Positions 19,757-27,294 are shown, counted from the first letter of the stretch. The stretch: 64,000 nt of DNA from DASRIA01 sp963816975 (GCA_963816975.1 CAWFMD010000006.1:992001-1056000); one strand, 5' to 3'. The notes: a model not told the origin generated them from the sequence alone. A program made the numbers and translations.

Positions 19757-20998
19757 CTAGTGCTTGCTCTGCGCGTGACCGTCTGCGCCGGCCGCCGGGG
19801 CGGGGGCGCCTTCGGTCGCGAGCACTCCGGTCGCGCCCTTCACCATGTCGCCGAAGGCGTGCGTCACGAAGGGGTAGGTGCCCTGCTTGTCGAGCGTGAA
19901 CTCGACCCAGCCGCCCTGCGACGGCGCGAGGTTCGCGGTCTGCGCGTCGTGCCCGACGACTCCCTCGATCACCGTGCGGTCGAACACGGTCCCGATCACG
20001 TGGAACGCCGACCACTCGCTCGGCCCCGCGTTCATCACGTACATCCTGATCCGCTCGCCGCGCTTGACCGCGATCGGCTTGTCCTTGTACTGGTCCGCGT
20101 AGCCGTTGAAGGCGATCACGTCGGGCTGCTTGGCCTGCATCTTCGCCAGGTCCGCGTCCTTGCCGGGCTGGCCCAGGTAGAACTCCTGCTGGGTCACCCA
20201 CAGCTCGCGGTCGACCGGCGCGAGGTTGCGCGGCTTGACGACCATCATGCCCATCATCCCGGCGCCGGCGTGCATCAGCACCGGAGCCGTGGCGCAGTGG
20301 TACATGAACACGCCGGGGTGCTTCGCGGTGAACTTGAAGGTGTGGCGCTCGCCGGGGGCGATCGTCTTGAACGCGACGTTGGGCGCGACCTCCGAGGAGT
20401 GGAAGTCGACCGAGTGCGGCAGCTTCACGTCCATCGCCTTGGAGCCGCCGTTCACGAGCGTCATCTCGACCTTGTCGCCCTGGGTCACGACCAGCGGCCC
20501 CGACACGCCGGTGCCGCGGTAGGTCTTGCCGTTCACCGCGAAGGACCACACGCGCGTGGGCGCCAGCGTCTTCGACACCTTGGTCACGTGCTCGTACACG
20601 TCGAGCTCGAAGCGCTTGACCGCTCCGGCGGGAGGAGCGGGCAGCGCCGGGTCGGGGCGCCGGTAGGCCTCGAAGTCGATCCCCTTCCCGGCCGCGGCGC
20701 TGATGTCGGCCGCGGGCGTGGCGGCGGCCGGGGCCGCAGCGGCAACGCCTGCCGCCGGCTGCGCGGGCGCCGGGCCACCGTCGTCGCCGGCCACGAACAC
20801 GACCGTGATCGCGGCGACCGCCGCCATCAGGGCGGCGAAGGCGGCCAGCAGGATCGCCACCGAGCTGCGGGTGGTCTCACCGTCGAAGCGCTCGTCGATG
20901 CGGCCGTCCACGGCCGCGAGGAGCGAGTCCCGCACTCCCGCGCCGTTGGTCGCCTGCGTGCGTTCGGCCTGCTTCGTGTCTGGAATCTCGACGCTCAT
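19757..20998 (-). CDS. Membrane-anchored copper nitrite reductase-like multicopper protein
   Basis: The protein has 413 residues and two cupredoxin domains. A hydrophobic segment at residues 46-70 anchors it in the membrane, followed by an alanine- and proline-rich linker to about residue 100. All copper ligands of NirK-type enzymes are present: HSVDFH (His195, Asp198, His200), FMYHC (His234, Cys235), then His243 and Met248 in VLMHAGAGMMG. In domain 2 His333 (AFHVIG) and His380 (YPFVTHAF) follow. In the family these bind type 1 and type 2 copper and reduce nitrite to nitric oxide. The start at ATG 20996-20998 has a GAAAGGGACCGGG ribosome-binding site; the upstream frame extension is unlikely. 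Function in nitrite reduction is inferred. Neighbours do not include other denitrification genes. Confidence 0.8.
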   Translation of the reverse strand: MSVEIPDTKQAERTQATNGAGVRDSLLAAVDGRIDERFDGETTRSSVAILLAAFAALMAAVAAITVVFVAGDDGGPAPAQPAAGVAAAAPAAATPAADISAAAGKGIDFEAYRRPDPALPAPPAGAVKRFELDVYEHVTKVSKTLAPTRVWSFAVNGKTYRGTGVSGPLVVTQGDKVEMTLVNGGSKAMDVKLPHSVDFHSSEVAPNVAFKTIAPGERHTFKFTAKHPGVFMYHCATAPVLMHAGAGMMGMMVVKPRNLAPVDRELWVTQQEFYLGQPGKDADLAKMQAKQPDVIAFNGYADQYKDKPIAVKRGERIRMYVMNAGPSEWSAFHVIGTVFDRTVIEGVVGHDAQTANLAPSQGGWVEFTLDKQGTYPFVTHAFGDMVKGATGVLATEGAPAPAAGADGHAQSKH

Positions 20999-21112
20999 CC
21001 CGGTCCCTTTCTCTAGGTCGCGGGTAAGACTTGACCACCGCGACCCGCGCGGCATCAGGGGAACGCCCGCGGCGTGCGTCCGTAGAGACCCGCAGGAAGC
21101 AGTGCCGCGCGC

Positions 21113-21118
21113 AATACT
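21113..21118 (+). promoter_or_regulatory. -10 element AATACT
   Basis: AATACT ends 8 bases before ATG 21127 of the SnoaL-like gene. This is consistent with the leaderless pattern seen through the window. Confidence 0.45.
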
Positions 21119-21126
21119 TCCCTGCG

Positions 21127-21522
21127 ATGTCCGACCGCAACGCCGAGCTGATCCGGCAAGCTGCGGCCGCGGCGCCGGACGACCCGGAGCCGCTGTTCGC
21201 GCTGCTCGCCGACGACGTGGTGTGGGACTACGTCGGTGCGTTCCCGGAGTCGGCGACCTACCACGGCCCCGACGGGGTCCGGGAGTTCTTCGGCCAGTGG
21301 GTCGGCGCCTTCGACGACTTCGGGCTGGCGGCCGACGAGGTGATCGGCGCGGGCGACCACGTGGTGGTGCGCATGCGCCAGTGGGGCCGCGGCAAGCAGA
21401 CCGGCGCCTCGGTCGAGAACCGCATGTGGCAGGTCTTCACCTTCCGCGGGGACAAGATCGTGCACTGCGGCGGCTACCCCACCGAGGCCGAGGCCTTCGC
21501 GGCCGCCGGGCTCGAGCAGTAG
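21127..21522 (+). CDS. SnoaL-like (NTF2-fold) protein
   Basis: The protein has 131 residues. The sequence has the SnoaL/NTF2 pattern: a helix with DDPEPLFALLADDVVWDYVG, the conserved YHGPDGVREFFGQWV, then antiparallel strands ending WQVFTFRGDKIVHCGGYPTE. Family members are small polyketide cyclases, isomerases or ligand-binding proteins. No catalytic identity can be assigned. The ATG start follows AATACT closely. The stop is 40 bases before a palindromic repeat and the next gene. Confidence 0.8.
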   Translation: MSDRNAELIRQAAAAAPDDPEPLFALLADDVVWDYVGAFPESATYHGPDGVREFFGQWVGAFDDFGLAADEVIGAGDHVVVRMRQWGRGKQTGASVENRMWQVFTFRGDKIVHCGGYPTEAEAFAAAGLEQ

Positions 21523-21561
21523 CGGCGCCCGCCGCGCCTCACCGCGCATAGTCTCGGCGCC

Positions 21562-21600
21562 GTGGTGACTTTGCTACCCAGTGGGTAGCAAATCGACCAC
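21562..21600. repeat. Palindromic dispersed repeat, copy 1 of 3
   Basis: This 39-bp imperfect palindrome has arms GTGGTGACTTTGCTACCC and GGGTAGCAAATCGACCAC. A tail reading AGCGGTGG follows. Near-identical copies lie at 24.7 and 48.2 kb. The annotated GTG at 21581 of the next gene lies inside this copy. Confidence 0.8.
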
Positions 21601-22513
21601 AGCGGTGGAGGCGGTGCTGGCGCGGCTGGCAAGTCGCGCGCACGGGGTCGTGACCCGCGCGCAGTTGCTGCACGCGGGGATCACGGCCAGGGAGATCCAG
21701 CGGCGGCTCGGAAAGGGCGCACTGCTGCCCGTCCACCGCGGCGTGTACCGGGTCGGGCACCGCGCGCCGAGCATCGAGGCGCGCTACATGGCCGCGGTGC
21801 TGGCATGTGGCAAGGAAGCGGTGCTGAGCGGCCCGGCCGCGGCCTGGCTGCTCGGGATCCTGAAGGGCCCGCCGCCCGGCCCCGAGGTGACGTCGCCGGG
21901 GAAGCATCTCGTCGCGCGCGTGACGGTGCGCCGCAGCGCCACCCAGCGCGACTGCACCGTCTGGCGCGGCATCCCCGTCACCTCCGTCGCGCGCACCCTC
22001 ACAGACCTGGCCGCCGCGCTCGACGAGCAGGACCTCGCGCGCGCGTGCCACGAGGCCGGCGTGCGCCACCACACCACGCCCGCGCAGGTCGAGGCCGTGC
22101 TGGCGCGGCGCCCGAACTCTCCAGGCGCGGTAAAGCTCAGGGCGATCCTGCGCGGCGACACGCGAGTCACCCTCAGCAAGCTGGAGCGGCGCTTCCTCCA
22201 CCTACTGGAGGAGCACGGCCTCCCGCTCCCACAGACCAACCGCATCGCAGGGCGGCGGCGGGTCGACTGCCGCTGGGCGGCGCGGCGGCTGACCGTCGAG
22301 CTCGACGGCTACCGCTACCACCACTCGCGCCACGCGTGGGAGCAGGACCGCCGCCGCGAGCGGGAGGCGCGCGCCCGCGGCGACGAGTTCCGGCGCTACA
22401 CCTACGGCGACGTGTTCGAGCAACCCGCGGCGCTGCTCACCGAGCTGCACGTGCTGCTCGCCGCAGCCGTGCCCCCCGGCAACGGCGATGACCCCGCCGG
22501 TCGGGATCGGTAG
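21581..22513 (+). CDS. AbiEi-type antitoxin-like / DUF559 (VSR-like nuclease fold) protein
   Basis: The protein has up to 310 residues. Residues about 10-60 resemble the N-terminal winged-helix region of AbiEi-like proteins (ASRAHGVVTRAQLLHAGITA, then IQRRLGKGALLPVHRGVY). A middle region carries TSVARTLTDLAAALDEQDL. The C-terminal 100 residues look like DUF559, a restriction-like fold with the E-x(n)-D-x(n)-E-L-D-G pattern in RRVDCRWAARRLTVELDGYR. Such genes are common in Actinobacteria and are not proven antitoxins. The GTG at 21581 lies inside the palindromic repeat; the in-frame GTG at 21605 (MEAVLARLASRAHG) gives the more usual N-terminus. No toxin gene lies beside it. Confidence 0.75.
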   Translation: MGSKSTTAVEAVLARLASRAHGVVTRAQLLHAGITAREIQRRLGKGALLPVHRGVYRVGHRAPSIEARYMAAVLACGKEAVLSGPAAAWLLGILKGPPPGPEVTSPGKHLVARVTVRRSATQRDCTVWRGIPVTSVARTLTDLAAALDEQDLARACHEAGVRHHTTPAQVEAVLARRPNSPGAVKLRAILRGDTRVTLSKLERRFLHLLEEHGLPLPQTNRIAGRRRVDCRWAARRLTVELDGYRYHHSRHAWEQDRRREREARARGDEFRRYTYGDVFEQPAALLTELHVLLAAAVPPGNGDDPAGRDR

Positions 22514-22516
22514 GGT
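22511..22516 (+). promoter_or_regulatory. -10 element TAGGGT, leaderless start
   Basis: TAGGGT overlaps the stop of the upstream gene and ends 8 bases before ATG 22525. It favours ATG 22525 over the GTG at 22519. Confidence 0.55.
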
Positions 22517-22524
22517 CAGTGGCG

Positions 22525-23127
22525 ATGAGGGAGATCGTCCCCGGCATCCAGACGTGGAGCGTGCCCATGCCCGACCGCGGCTACGCCTTCAACGGCTTCG
22601 CGATCGCCACCGATCAGGGCACGGTCGTAATCGACCCACCGGAGCCGGCCGGCGAGGGCTGGGGCGCGATCGACCCGCTCGCGCCGTTCGCCGGCGTCTA
22701 CGTCACGAACCGCAACCACAGCCGCGGCGCGGCGACGTTCCGTGAGCGCTACGGTGCCACCGTCCACGTGCACGAGGCCGACGCCGACAAGCTCGAGGCC
22801 GGGGCGGACGTCACGGTGCGCGGCGACGAGCGGCTCCCCGGCGATGTCCAGCTGATCCACGTGCCGGGCAAGTCTCCGGGCGAGATCGCGTTCCACGTGC
22901 CCGCCGGCAACGCGTTGATCGTGGGCGACGTCGTGATCGGCGTCCCGGCGGGGGAGCTCTCCACCTATCCGGAGAAGGTGATCGACGACATGGCGGAGCT
23001 GCATCGCTCGGCCGCGCGCCTGCTTGAGTACGACTTCGATGCCCTGCTGCTGTGCGACGGCGAGTCACTGCCGGCGGGGGGCAAGGACAAGCTGCGGGAG
23101 TTCGTCGAGCGCGCAGCCGCAGCCTGA
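22525..23127 (+). CDS. Metallo-beta-lactamase-fold hydrolase with degenerate metal motif
   Basis: The protein has 200 residues. Strand patterns such as GFAIATDQGTVVIDPPEP and ELIHVPGKSPGEIAFHVPAG fit the MBL fold, as does NALIVGDVVIG with the aspartate of the fold. The usual HxHxDH metal site is replaced by NRNHSRGA at about residues 57-64, so only one of its histidines remains. The enzyme may be inactive, bind a single metal ion, or use other residues. The gene follows the DUF559 gene directly but has its own promoter. Its end is 22 bases from the convergent sigma-factor gene. Confidence 0.7.
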   Translation: MREIVPGIQTWSVPMPDRGYAFNGFAIATDQGTVVIDPPEPAGEGWGAIDPLAPFAGVYVTNRNHSRGAATFRERYGATVHVHEADADKLEAGADVTVRGDERLPGDVQLIHVPGKSPGEIAFHVPAGNALIVGDVVIGVPAGELSTYPEKVIDDMAELHRSAARLLEYDFDALLLCDGESLPAGGKDKLREFVERAAAA

Positions 23128-23149
23128 ACGCTGCGCACGGCCCGAGTCG

Positions 23150-23948
23150 CTAAGCGGCGATTTGCGTCCCCGTCGCGGTCTCGCGCAGTTGCGCCAGCGC
23201 GCGTCGCAGCAGGCGCGACACCTGCATCTGGGAGATCCCCAGCTCGGCCGCGATCTCGGTCTGCTTCATGTCCTCGGCGAAGCGCAGCCGCAGGATGCGC
23301 CGCGCGTTGTCGTCGAGCGTGCGCAGCGCGGCGTCGACCGCCCAGCGGTCCTCGACCAGCTCGAAGCCGTCGTCCTCGGAGCTGAGCGTCTCGCCCAGCG
23401 TGGTTCCCATGCCGTCGTCCATTTCGAGTTGCTGATCGAGCGACGCGGGCCGAACCGCGCTGGAGACCTCGAGCACCTCGAGCACCTCCTCGTCGGAAAG
23501 CCCGACCGCGTCGGCGAGCTCGGCCACGGAGGGCGATCGGCCCAGCCGGGACACCGAGCTCGACCGAGGTACGCTCGACCAGCAGGATCCGCTCCTTCAG
23601 CGAGCGCCCGACGTGTATCGACCACGTCGCGTCGCGGAAGTGGCGGCGCAGCTCGCCGAGGATCGTGGGCACGGCAAACGTCGACAGGGCGGTGCCGCGC
23701 TCCAGGTCGAAGCGGTCGATCGCCTTCACCAGGCCGATGCTGGCGACCTGCAGGAGATCGTCGAACGGCTCGCTGCGGCGCTCGTAGCGGGCTGCCAGCT
23801 GCCGCGCCAGCGGCATCAGGCGCCGCGTCAACTCGTCCCGTGCGGCCAAGTCGCCGTGCTCTCGGTAGCGGGTCAGCAGGCGTCGGTCTGCGGCGGCCCG
23901 GGGGCCGGCAGGACGCGGACGACGCTGTGCTGTTGGTGACCCGGACAT
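23150..23948 (-). CDS. SigB/SigF-type sigma-70 factor, one frameshift
   Basis: The gene starts at ATG 23946-23948 (MSGSPTAQ) and codes for an alternative sigma factor of the SigB/F/G group, a stress or developmental regulator. Region 2 is typical: PFDDLLQVASIGLVKAIDRF followed by STFAVPTILGELRRHFRD. Region 3 begins with LKERILLVERTSVEL and then loses the frame: one extra G near 23553 breaks the sequence, which resumes as VSRLGRSPSVAELADAVGLS. Region 4 has an intact HTH (KQTEIAAELGISQMQVSRLL). The gene ends at TAG 23150. Repaired length is about 265 residues, normal for the group. It is divergent from a TetR gene with a palindrome between them. No anti-sigma gene is beside it. Whether the frameshift is real needs read support. 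Confidence 0.85.
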
Positions 23949-23977
23949 AGCCCGTACAGACCGGTCGTTCTAGCATA

Positions 23978-23993
23978 GACAGACCCGTCTGTC
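23978..23993. promoter_or_regulatory. Probable TetR operator
   Basis: GACAGAC-CC-GTCTGTC is a perfect 7-bp inverted repeat between the divergent sigma and TetR genes, 7 bases upstream of the TACACT -10 element. A second, related palindrome (GACCGGTC) lies at about 23959-23966. Confidence 0.65.
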
Positions 23994-24000
23994 AACGGGC

Positions 24001-24006
24001 TACACT
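24001..24006 (+). promoter_or_regulatory. -10 element TACACT, leaderless start
   Basis: TACACT ends 6 bases before GTG 24013 of the TetR gene. It sits just downstream of the inverted repeat, so bound repressor would block transcription. Confidence 0.55.
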
Positions 24007-24012
24007 GGAAAG

Positions 24013-24618
24013 GTGACACAGGCCATGCCGACCGGAAGTCGAGCCCAGCCGGAGGCGCGCGAGCGCATCCTCGACACCGCCTATGACCTGTTCTCCCGCC
24101 GCGGCATCCGCGACGTCGGAGTGGACGAGGTGATCTCCAGCGCCGGCGTGGCGAAGGCCACGCTCTACCGCCACTTCCACTCGAAGGACGACCTGGTGCT
24201 CGCCTTCCTCGAGCGACGCGAGCAGCGCTGGACCTACGATTGGCTCGCGACCGAGGCCAAGCGCCGCGGCGACACTCCCGAGGAGCAGCTGCTGGCCATC
24301 TTCGACGTGTTCGGCGAGTGGTTCCAGCGCGACGACTTCGAGGCCTGCGCGTTCATCAACGTGCTGCTCGAGATGGGCGATCAGCACTCCGCCGGCCAGG
24401 CGTGCGTCGGCTACCTCGTGAACATCCGATCCGTCGTCAGCGGTCTGGCCGATCAGGCGGGCCTGCGCGACACCGATGCGCTGGCGCGTTCGATCCACAT
24501 CCTGATGAAGGGCTCGATCGTCTCGGCCGCCGAGGGCGACACCGACGCCGCAAAGCGCGGCAAGGCGATGGCGCGACTGCTGCTGCGCGAGTGGCGCAAC
24601 GCCCCCGCACCCGCCTAG
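24013..24618 (+). CDS. TetR-family transcriptional regulator
   Basis: The protein has 201 residues. The N-terminal HTH is clear: RERILDTAYDLFSRRGIRDV, then VDEVISSAGVAKATLYRHFH with the usual TLYRHF recognition helix. The ligand-binding half contains GEWFQRDDFEACAFINVLLE, typical of the group with a C-terminal domain like TetR_C_33 regulators. The GTG start directly follows a TACACT -10 element. It is divergent from the sigma-factor gene and probably controls itself through the GACAGAC palindrome. The ligand is unknown. Confidence 0.9.
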   Translation: MTQAMPTGSRAQPEARERILDTAYDLFSRRGIRDVGVDEVISSAGVAKATLYRHFHSKDDLVLAFLERREQRWTYDWLATEAKRRGDTPEEQLLAIFDVFGEWFQRDDFEACAFINVLLEMGDQHSAGQACVGYLVNIRSVVSGLADQAGLRDTDALARSIHILMKGSIVSAAEGDTDAAKRGKAMARLLLREWRNAPAPA

Positions 24619-24663
24619 ACCGCACCCCCGCGCCCACGCACCCGCCCGCGCAACCTCGGCGCT

Positions 24664-24712
24664 GCGGTCACTTTGCTACCGGGTGGGTAGCAAATCGACC
24701 ACGGCGGTGGAG
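24664..24712. repeat. Palindromic dispersed repeat, copy 2 of 3
   Basis: The arms read GGTCACTTTGCTACC and GGGTAGCAAATCGACC, followed by ACGGCGGTGG. It sits between the convergent ends of the TetR gene and the saccharopine-dehydrogenase-like gene. The tail matches copies 1 and 3. Confidence 0.8.
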
Positions 24713-24751
24713 CCGAGGCCGGCGGCGCGTGCCGAGCGCCGCGCGCGCTGC

Positions 24752-26008
24752 TCAGGCCGCGACGCTGAAGCGCAGCCGTGCGCGCTCGAAGCGCGCCAGC
24801 GACGCGGTTCCGATCGCCGTTGCCGGCGTCAGGCATCCGGCGCGCTCCGGCGTGAGCCCCGGTTCGGCCAGCATCAGCCCGGCCTCGCCCAGCATCCGCG
24901 CGGTCGTGAGGTAGCCCGGGTGACCGTCGGCGTCGACGTCGACCTGCACCTCGTGCCCGCCGGTGGTGCGGGCCGTGACCGTCATGTGCCAGTGCCACGC
25001 CTCGAGGCGCTCGCCCGACGGTCCGAACCCCGAGCCGGGGAGGATCTTGCTGAGCGCGCTGCCCACGCGCCGGCGCACCGCGGGCCGCGCCCGGGCCGCG
25101 GCGGCGACCGCGGCCTGCGTGCCGGACAGCACCGCGGCGCCGGCGAACCGCAGCGGCAGCGTCAGGGCCGGGCCGCCCAGCGGAATCCCCTCGCGGTAGC
25201 GGAACGGCGGCGTGGCCGTGAGCGCCGCGGTGCGCTGGATCACGGCCGGGTTGATGAACGCCGCGGGCGCCATCGGAGCGATCACGGCGCCGCTCGCGTT
25301 GCGGCGCGGCGCGACGGAGATCGGGCTGCGGCGGCGCACCTCGCCGGCGCGCTCCGGGTCGGCGATCAGCGCCGCCGGGTCGGTGACGGACGACGCGTCC
25401 TCGTCGGCGGCCGCCGCGGCCAGGCTTTGCAGCGTTCCTCCGGAGACCATGTCGGAGGGCCGCGGTATCCCCGGCGGCCCGTCGAGCGTGACCTCGAGGT
25501 CGGCCTCCGCGAGGTCCTCGCCGAAGCGCCCCCGCGCCGACTCGGCGGCGAGCAGCACCGCGATGTCCGGCGGCAGGGCCTCGAACCCCGCGATCTGCAC
25601 GATCTTCACGCCCGCTGCGGTGGCGCGCGCGTCGTAGGCGTCGATCATCTGACGCACGAACGGGATCTCCCCGCTCAGGTCCATGTAGTGCGCGCCGCTC
25701 GCCACGCACGCCTCGATCACCGGTTGCCCGTAGAGCGTGTAGGGGCCGGCCAGGTTCAGTACCACGCGCGTGCGCGCCGCCATCGCCGCCAGCGACGCGG
25801 GATCGCCGACGTCCGCGACGATCGTCGCTGCAGCGGTGACTCCGACCTCGGCCAGCACGCGCTCGAGCTTGACCGGATCGCGCGCCGCCGCGGCCCAGCG
25901 CCCCGTGCCCCCGTTCGTCGCGCTCTGCTCGGCCAGGTAGGCGGCGACCTGGCGGCCGGTGAGCCCCGTCGCGCCGAACACGACGACGTCGAAGTCTCGA
26001 TCGGTCAC
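24752..26008 (-). CDS. Saccharopine dehydrogenase-like trans-acting enoyl reductase family protein
   Basis: The protein has 418 residues. The Rossmann start is clear (DFDVVVFGATGLTGRQVAAY, residues 5-24). Then come VVLNLAGPYTLYGQPVIEAC and GAHYMDLSGEIPFVRQMID, the hallmark of the saccharopine-dehydrogenase-like group that includes mycobacterial trans-acting enoyl reductase Rv2953. The substrate is probably a lipid or polyketide intermediate, but this is inferred. The start at GTG 26006-26008 is preceded by TAGGGT on the minus strand, 7 bases upstream. The gene is convergent with TetR, with repeat copy 2 between them. Confidence 0.85.
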   Translation of the reverse strand: MTDRDFDVVVFGATGLTGRQVAAYLAEQSATNGGTGRWAAAARDPVKLERVLAEVGVTAAATIVADVGDPASLAAMAARTRVVLNLAGPYTLYGQPVIEACVASGAHYMDLSGEIPFVRQMIDAYDARATAAGVKIVQIAGFEALPPDIAVLLAAESARGRFGEDLAEADLEVTLDGPPGIPRPSDMVSGGTLQSLAAAAADEDASSVTDPAALIADPERAGEVRRRSPISVAPRRNASGAVIAPMAPAAFINPAVIQRTAALTATPPFRYREGIPLGGPALTLPLRFAGAAVLSGTQAAVAAAARARPAVRRRVGSALSKILPGSGFGPSGERLEAWHWHMTVTARTTGGHEVQVDVDADGHPGYLTTARMLGEAGLMLAEPGLTPERAGCLTPATAIGTASLARFERARLRFSVAA

Positions 26009-26015
26009 GCCGCGG

Positions 26016-26021
26016 ACCCTA
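26016..26021 (-). promoter_or_regulatory. -10 element TAGGGT, leaderless start
   Basis: On the minus strand TAGGGT ends 7 bases before the GTG at 26008. Confidence 0.55.
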
Positions 26022-26043
26022 CCGGGCGGCGGTCCACGCGCGT

Positions 26044-26181
26044 CTAGCCGGGCATCGGCTCCTTCACGCGCGTACCGGCCTTGTAGGTGGCCTCGTCCTC
26101 GAGGAAGTCGCGGATCTGCTCGCGCAGGAGCAGTTGGAGTCGCTCGGCCAGCGCCGGCAGTCCGCAATCTTGCGAGCCATA
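26044..26181 (-). pseudogene. DUF1059 small protein remnant with internal deletion
   Basis: A good ribosome-binding site (AAAGGAG) precedes ATG 26179-26181. The first residues, MARKIADCRRWPSDSNC, match the start of DUF1059 proteins, which are usually about 60 residues. The rest of the domain is missing: in another frame the sequence ends REQIRDFLEDE and a short tail, which fits the C-terminal end of the same family. So 15-20 codons and the frame have been lost in the middle. The 45-residue product of the first frame would be nonfunctional. Confidence 0.6.
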
Positions 26182-26268
26182 GCACTCCTTTGATCGGGTA
26201 TGCCGATGTTGTACCGCGCGCCGCGGGCCCGGTCGAATGGTCCCGAACCGAGCTGCCAGCAGACCCTC

Positions 26269-26733
26269 ATGGACACGCATCTGACCCCACTTCCACCCCC
26301 GCTTCTGGACGCGGTGCGCCGCAACTACGAGGTCTGGAACAGGGAAGGGCCACGGGGCATGGCCCGCGCGGTGTGGCACCCGGAGATCGTGTGGCACGAC
26401 CCGCCGGATTTCCCGGATCGCACGCGGCGGCGCGGCGCCCAGGCAGTTGCCTCACACCTGAAGACGCGGCTCGAGGCGACCGGGCCGGCGAAGATGACCG
26501 TGACGGGGGCTGCGTGGATGCGGGAGGGCGAGTTCGTGCTGGTGGAGCTCTCCCTGCGCACGATCGGGCCGGCCAGCGGAGTCCAGCTCGACGTGCCGCT
26601 CTTCCACATCGTCCGCATCGCTGACGGGCGGTCGGTCGAGGTCTGGGAGTACATGGACCGCCGCCACGTTGACGAAGCGCTGCGCGGCGAACACGCGCCG
26701 CACATCGACACCGGCGGAGGGTCGCGCCCCTAG
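26269..26733 (+). CDS. SnoaL-like (NTF2-fold) protein
   Basis: The protein has 154 residues. It shows the SnoaL pattern: LLDAVRRNYEVWNREGPRGM, then VWHPEIVWHDPPDFPDR, and the closing strands PLFHIVRIADGRSVEVWEYM. Histidine and aspartate residues at the HPEIVWHD site could form an active site. The start is ATG 26269. Its stop overlaps the convergent zinc-ribbon gene by 4 bases. No specific substrate can be assigned. Three other NTF2-fold genes of this type lie in the window (28.8, 37.7 and 41.2 kb). Confidence 0.8.
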   Translation: MDTHLTPLPPPLLDAVRRNYEVWNREGPRGMARAVWHPEIVWHDPPDFPDRTRRRGAQAVASHLKTRLEATGPAKMTVTGAAWMREGEFVLVELSLRTIGPASGVQLDVPLFHIVRIADGRSVEVWEYMDRRHVDEALRGEHAPHIDTGGGSRP

Positions 26734-26930
26734 CGATCCTCCGCGCGCGAGGGCAGCGCGGCCTCGATCCCGTAGAAGCGCCACAGCTCCACCTGCACCT
26801 CCCAGCCGTGCCGGCAGCCCGGGCAGATCAGGTCCGCGACCACCGCGTCGCACTCGGTCGTCGCCCCTTCGGGTGGCGGGTGCGTGCGGCCGCACACCGG
26901 GCAGTCGAGGCTTCCCCAGTCGCCGGGCAT
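26730..26930 (-). CDS. Small zinc-ribbon protein
   Basis: The protein has 66 residues with two CxxC pairs (DCPVCGRTH and ICPGCRHGW) placed 24 residues apart, which is a classic zinc-ribbon arrangement. The C-terminal WRFYGIEAALPSR is helical. The start is ATG 26928-26930, 28 bases after the rhodanese gene ends, so the two are likely one operon. The function is unknown. It might be an RNA- or protein-binding partner of the upstream enzymes. Confidence 0.65.
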   Translation of the reverse strand: MPGDWGSLDCPVCGRTHPPPEGATTECDAVVADLICPGCRHGWEVQVELWRFYGIEAALPSRAEDR

Positions 26931-26958
26931 CAGGCCCGCCCCCACTCGCGCGCCGCGC

Positions 26959-27282
26959 TCATCGCGCCTCCGTCGGATGGCCGGCGTCGATCCATGCGTC
27001 CATCCCGCCCTCGAGCGCCCACGCCTCGTAGCCGTGCTTTCGCAGGAAGAGCGCCGCACGGGCGCTCACCTCGTCGTGCGGTCAGGTGCAGTAGGAGATC
27101 ACGCCGCGCTCGCGCGGCAGCTCCGCCAGCCGGTCGGGCAGCTCGGCGCCGGGAATCCGGATCGCGCCCGCGACCTTGCGCGTTGCGCGCAGGTCCTGGT
27201 TGGTCGTGAGCTGGTCGACCATCGTCACCTCGCCGGCCTCGTACTTGGCGAACGCGTCCTCGACCGAGATGCGGATGCGCAT
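26959..27282 (-). CDS. Rhodanese-like sulfurtransferase with in-frame TGA at a conserved cysteine (candidate selenoprotein)
   Basis: The frame starts at ATG 27280-27282 (MRIRISVEDAFAKYEAGEVT) and reads IPGAELPDRLAELPRERGVI, then SYCT, then TGA at 27082-27084. Without a break it continues PHDEVSARAALFLRKHGYEA and ends HPTEAR at TGA 26959. Both halves together are a complete 107-residue rhodanese domain. Related proteins carry YCxCP followed by N/H and E, so the TGA stands where the second cysteine is expected. A 7-bp hairpin follows at 27049-27067. The choices are selenocysteine insertion, a TGC/TGT to TGA mutation, or a sequencing error. The gene lies in an operon with a dehalogenase-like enzyme and a zinc ribbon. 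Confidence 0.75.
27049..27067 (-). promoter_or_regulatory. Candidate bacterial SECIS hairpin (rhodanese gene)
   Basis: Read on the minus strand, GAGCGCC-CGTGC-GGCGCTC forms a perfect 7-bp stem with a 5-base loop. The loop begins 21 bases after the TGA and has G as its second base, which meets the published general pattern for bacterial SECIS elements. In GC-rich coding DNA such hairpins also arise by chance. Confidence 0.4.
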
Positions 27283-27288
27283 CGCCTG

Positions 27289-27294
27289 AGCCTA
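27289..27294 (-). promoter_or_regulatory. -10 element TAGGCT, leaderless start
   Basis: On the minus strand TAGGCT ends 6 bases before ATG 27282. This suggests that the rhodanese gene can also be transcribed without the upstream dehalogenase gene. Confidence 0.45.

Noticed and set aside
24683..26047. Plus-strand frame that starts in repeat copy 2
   Set aside because: It begins with the same residues as the DUF559 gene only because the repeat encodes them. Beyond the repeat it is antisense to the saccharopine-dehydrogenase-like gene.
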